Shown piece after piece: positions 5,500-7,358 of a stretch of 7,358 bases of DNA. How positions within the stretch are numbered: position 1 is the stretch's first letter; every line of letters starts with the position of its first letter. Location of the stretch: the NCBI GenBank assembly GCA_037147175.1, contig JBAWVS010000079.1, forward strand, positions 1 to 7,358. Direction: 5' to 3'. The notes under the pieces are model-generated. The model did not search any database and had not been told where the DNA came from. It saw only the letters and a program-made list of their open reading frames with translations. Position numbers and translations under genes: made by a program. Origin of the DNA: a bacterium (GTDB lineage Bacteria > Cyanobacteriota > Vampirovibrionia > Gastranaerophilales > UBA9971).

Positions 5500-6732
5500 A
5501 TGCACGATTTAGATAAAAATATAATAATTAACAGGGCTGAAAAAAAGCTTACGGATATTTTTCAGGAATTAGAATTAATCAGGGAACTTAATCTGGAAAA
5601 AGTTTTAAAAGCTTTTCAGGATAACAGGGTAGGGGAAGAACATTTTGCAACTGTCAGCGGTTACGGGCATGACGATCTTGGAAGAGAAATTATAGACAGA
5701 GTCTATGCACAGGTTTTTAACTGCGAATCGGCGATTGTCAGAAATCATTTTGTATCAGGAACCCATGCTATAGCATGCGCTCTTTTTGGGAATTTAAGCC
5801 ACGGCGACAAACTTATTTCCGTTGCAGGAAGACCTTATGACACGATGGAAGAGGTTATAGGATTGAGAGGAAACGTAAAGGCTTCACTTAAAGGGCACGG
5901 GGTGATTTATGAAGAAATTCCTCTTAAAAACGGCATTAATATTGATATTGAAAAACTTGAAGAAACAATAGATGAAACCTCTACTATGGTTTTGATACAG
6001 CGTTCGCGCGGTTACAGCATGAGAAAAGTCATTGATATGGAAGTCATGGCTGAAATTATTGAAGTTGTTAAAAAGAAAAATCCTGATTGTATTTGTTTTG
6101 TTGATAATTGCTATGGTGAATTCACTGAAGCAATTGAACCGACAGACCTCGGGGCTGATTTGATAGCAGGCTCTTTGATTAAAAACCCGGGTGGCGGAAT
6201 TGTTGAAACAGGCGGCTACATTGCAGGAAAAAAAGAATTTGTTGACCTTGCAGCAATGAGGTTAACAGCTCCGGGAATCGGCAGAAAAGGCGGGGCAATG
6301 CTCAATCAGTCAAGGCTTATTCTTCAGGGCTTTTTTATGGCTCCCGGCATTGTTCACGAAGCATTAAAAGGTGCTGTTCTTGTTTCTCAGGTGTTTCATG
6401 ATCTTGGTTACAAGATCGATCCTTTTCCTGATGACGTTCGCTCAGATATAATTCAGGCAATACAGTTTGGCGACAGAGAAAAGTTAATTAAATTCTGCAA
6501 AACAGTCCAATCTTGCAGCCCTGTTGATTCCTATTTAACCCCAATCCCTGATGAAGTCCCAGGTTATGGAGATGAAGTCATTATGGCGGCAGGAACTTTT
6601 ATTGAAGGCTCTACCATAGAGCTTTCCGCAGACGGTCCTTTGAGAGAGCCTTATGTGGCTTATATGCAGGGCGGACTTAATTATGCCCATGTCAAGCTTG
6701 TTTTAAAAGGGATTTTGCAGGAGCTTGGTTAA
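5500..6732 (+). CDS. Methionine gamma-lyase / aluminium-resistance family PLP-dependent protein
   Basis: The 410-residue protein matches the family annotated as methionine gamma-lyase or aluminium resistance protein (Pfam Met_gamma_lyase type), a fold-type I PLP enzyme related to Cys/Met metabolism enzymes. Visible landmarks are HFVSGTHAIACALFG (83-97), with the SGTHA cofactor-phosphate loop at 86-90, and D202 in CFVDNCYGEF, expected to contact the pyridine nitrogen. K228 in GSLIKNPGGG is the expected Schiff-base lysine, followed by ETGGYIAG and a conserved LTAPGIGRKGGAML segment (255-268). A C-terminal region carries GTFIEGSTIELSADGP (365-380). AAAGG six bases before the ATG supports the start. 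The protein is presumably cytosolic and acts on a sulfur amino acid, though the physiological reaction of this subfamily is poorly fixed. Its last 14 codons recur, diverged, at 7030-7071. Confidence 0.9.
   Translation: MHDLDKNIIINRAEKKLTDIFQELELIRELNLEKVLKAFQDNRVGEEHFATVSGYGHDDLGREIIDRVYAQVFNCESAIVRNHFVSGTHAIACALFGNLSHGDKLISVAGRPYDTMEEVIGLRGNVKASLKGHGVIYEEIPLKNGINIDIEKLEETIDETSTMVLIQRSRGYSMRKVIDMEVMAEIIEVVKKKNPDCICFVDNCYGEFTEAIEPTDLGADLIAGSLIKNPGGGIVETGGYIAGKKEFVDLAAMRLTAPGIGRKGGAMLNQSRLILQGFFMAPGIVHEALKGAVLVSQVFHDLGYKIDPFPDDVRSDIIQAIQFGDREKLIKFCKTVQSCSPVDSYLTPIPDEVPGYGDEVIMAAGTFIEGSTIELSADGPLREPYVAYMQGGLNYAHVKLVLKGILQELG
6691..6732 (+). repeat. Direct repeat copy 1: the 3' end of the PLP-enzyme gene
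   Basis: These last 14 codons (VKLVLKGILQELG plus stop) match positions 7030-7071 at 36 of 42 bases, with an unbroken 21-base identity (6703-6723 against 7042-7062). The two copies start 339 bp apart. Confidence 0.85.
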
Positions 6733-6756
6733 CTCATCTTGCTAATCAAGTTCACG

Positions 6757-6838
6757 CGTCATTGCGAGGAGAGGCTTTAGACTCGACGCGGCAATCCATT
6801 TTGTTTTTATAGATTGCTTCGCTATGCTCGCAATGACG
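6757..6838. repeat. Palindromic dispersed-repeat type element (CGTCATTGCGAG ... CTCGCAATGACG)
   Basis: The outer arms CGTCATTGCGAG (6757-6768) and CTCGCAATGACG (6827-6838) are perfect 12-bp inverted repeats. Inner arms GCAATC (6791-6796) and GATTGC (6812-6817) form a second stem, so the element can fold as a long imperfect hairpin. Elements with this same outer and inner sequence are familiar as dispersed intergenic palindromes in many unrelated bacterial genomes and are often mis-annotated as short ORFs. It carries no transposase. Placed 24 bp after a stop codon, it may also end transcription or stabilise the mRNA. Confidence 0.8.
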
Positions 6839-6904
6839 ATTTTGGCGATTTAGCAATTCGAAAGGTCTAGTTTTTATAACGGGTACTGAGTACTAAAACC
6901 CTCC

Positions 6905-6946
6905 TTCATTTTCTTTCTTTTTGAACGCAAAAAGTAAGAAAACGAA
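6905..6946. repeat. Long A/T-rich inverted repeat, 19-bp arms around AACG
   Basis: The left arm (6905-6923) and right arm (6928-6946) pair at 17 of 19 positions across a four-base loop. A further copy of the right-arm core, CAAAAGAAAGAAAA, follows at 6948-6961 and could compete for pairing. The strong stem fits a repeat module or a structured RNA. It lacks a U-tract on either side, so it is not an ordinary terminator. Confidence 0.75.
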
Positions 6947-6960
6947 GCAAAAGAAAGAAA

Positions 6961-7015
6961 AACTTTAACCCAAAGGGACAACACTGTCAGGGGCAAGCCC
7001 CTAACCCCCAAAGTT
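6961..7015. repeat. Nested hairpin with G/C apex
   Basis: The inner stem AGGGGC (6989-6994) pairs perfectly with GCCCCT (6997-7002) around two bases. An outer pair AACTTT (6961-6966) and AAAGTT (7010-7015) frames it. The G/C-rich core contrasts sharply with the surrounding A/T-rich DNA, suggesting that this block has a different origin from the flanking genes. Confidence 0.55.
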
Positions 7016-7029
7016 AATCCGTTCCAGAG

Positions 7030-7071
7030 GTCAAGCCTGTATTAAAAGGGATTTTGCAGGAGTTGAGCTAA
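7030..7071 (+). repeat. Direct repeat copy 2: orphan, diverged gene end
   Basis: In frame this copy reads VKPVLKGILQELS followed by a stop, against VKLVLKGILQELG in the intact gene. Of six base changes, three leave the protein unchanged (GTT to GTA, and a two-base Leu codon swap CTT to TTG) and the others give Leu to Pro and Gly to Ser. Similarity starts abruptly at its first codon. No start codon or longer reading frame leads into it, so it is not a gene by itself. Confidence 0.8.
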
Positions 7072-7340
7072 CTTTGTTTGGGTTTTTTAAAATTTCTTGG
7101 ATATGTGCCAAATAATTCTTCTGCAAGGTCTGTTATTTTTTTCAAGGATACTTCGGTTGGGAGACCTCGTTCCCTAACTGCATTTAATTTTTCCATCCCC
7201 TTACAGTCAAGGGCTTTAAGACCTTCTATTACTTTGTCATCGAAAATATTAACTCCCTCAACAGTGGTGGGGTTTTTCTGGAAGATATTAACATAATCCC
7301 CACCTAGAATCACCTCCTTTTCTAAAACTATTTTTCCCAT
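7068..7340 (-). CDS. Hypothetical protein, possibly 5'-partial
   Basis: I do not recognise this 90-residue frame. It starts at an ATG at 7340 and ends at TAG 7070-7068. The frame is open for six more codons to the window edge without a stop, so the true start may lie outside. No Shine-Dalgarno sequence precedes the ATG at 7340. The product is polar and has no membrane segment or cysteine motif. A middle part (about 28-60, VEGVNIFDDKVIEGLKALDCKGMEKLNAVRERG) and a later helix (64-77, VSLKKITDLAEELF) look alpha-helical, and the tail is basic (RNFKKPKQS). It converges on the PLP-enzyme gene side, and its stop overlaps the stop of the duplicated gene end. A near-ideal AAGGAGGTGAT lies inside it at 7319-7309, but no in-frame start follows at a suitable distance. 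It could be a small DNA-binding or antitoxin-type protein; this is a guess. Confidence 0.5.
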   Translation of the reverse strand: MGKIVLEKEVILGGDYVNIFQKNPTTVEGVNIFDDKVIEGLKALDCKGMEKLNAVRERGLPTEVSLKKITDLAEELFGTYPRNFKKPKQS

Positions 7341-7358
7341 TTCTACAATATTATTTAA

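Larger units (their letters stand above)
6733..7029. other. 297-bp non-coding insert made of palindromic repeat modules
   Basis: This stretch between the two copies of the gene end holds no credible gene. It consists of a palindromic element (6757-6838), a short stretch with GTACTGAGTAC near 6884-6894, a long A/T-rich hairpin (6905-6946) and a nested G/C hairpin (6961-7015). Several stop-free frames exist through the repeats, but none has a start with a ribosome binding site. The modules could be folded RNA, a terminator for the upstream gene, or remains of a mobile element. Confidence 0.7.

Noticed and set aside
6874-7010. Minus-strand frame of about 44 codons through the hairpin modules (ending ...KRKKMKEGFSTQYPL)
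   Set aside because: The frame results from the repeat sequence itself and has no convincing start or ribosome binding site. Repeats of this sort commonly give spurious ORF calls.
6733-7029. CRISPR-like array
   Set aside because: The repeats are inverted modules of differing sequence, without regular spacing or unique spacers.
7078-7296. Plus-strand 72-codon frame
   Set aside because: It is antisense to the 7068-7340 frame, has no ribosome binding site and its product resembles no family. The minus frame is slightly better, though neither is certain.

Overview
The window is AT-rich, with long A/T-only intergenic stretches, and carries five recognisable genes plus several small, partial or unassigned ones. 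The taxonomic signal is weak. The AT-rich base composition, the standard code, a methionine gamma-lyase-family protein of the type found in Cyanobacteria and Firmicutes, and a glycan enzyme with a low-complexity N-terminus carrying an NLSFGR motif together suggest an uncultured gut or environmental bacterium. A relative of the Vampirovibrionia/Melainabacteria would fit. This is inference, not a demonstrated assignment.

Layout. Positions 1-524 (minus) hold the 5' part of a gene whose product has a hydrophobic Ala/Gly/Val segment and runs off the edge in a Pro-Thr-Val-Ala tandem repeat. Two A/T-rich palindromes lie upstream of it (595-610, 625-642). Positions 677-2277 (minus) are a likely two-gene operon: a divergent thymidine kinase (1642-2277) followed after 29 bp by an RlmN/Cfr-like radical SAM protein (677-1612). 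Divergent from it, a pair of tiny membrane-protein genes (2483-2692 and 2721-2843, plus) ends only 6 bp from the end of a large GH13 alpha-amylase/branching/TreZ-type enzyme (2850-5354, minus). A 145-bp divergent promoter region separates that gene from a PLP-dependent methionine gamma-lyase/aluminium-resistance family gene (5500-6732, plus).

The region after this last gene is the most unusual part. A 42-bp diverged copy of its own 3' end, stop codon included (7030-7071), lies 339 bp downstream of the original (6691-6732). The 297 bp between the two copies are packed with palindromic repeat modules. A convergent ORF of unknown function (7068-7340, perhaps continuing past the edge) has a stop codon that overlaps the stop of the second copy. 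The pattern resembles the replaced gene end left by site-specific insertion of an element at a 3' end, followed by loss or shrinkage of the element.

Apart from the thymidine kinase/radical SAM pair and the two small membrane genes, the genes show no shared pathway. They cover nucleotide salvage, radical-SAM modification, alpha-glucan metabolism and sulfur amino-acid/PLP chemistry. I saw no CRISPR array, tRNA, rRNA or complete transposase. The most novel items are the gene-end duplication with its repeat insert, the RlmN-like protein lacking one of the two mechanistic cysteines, and the two-gene small-membrane-protein unit.
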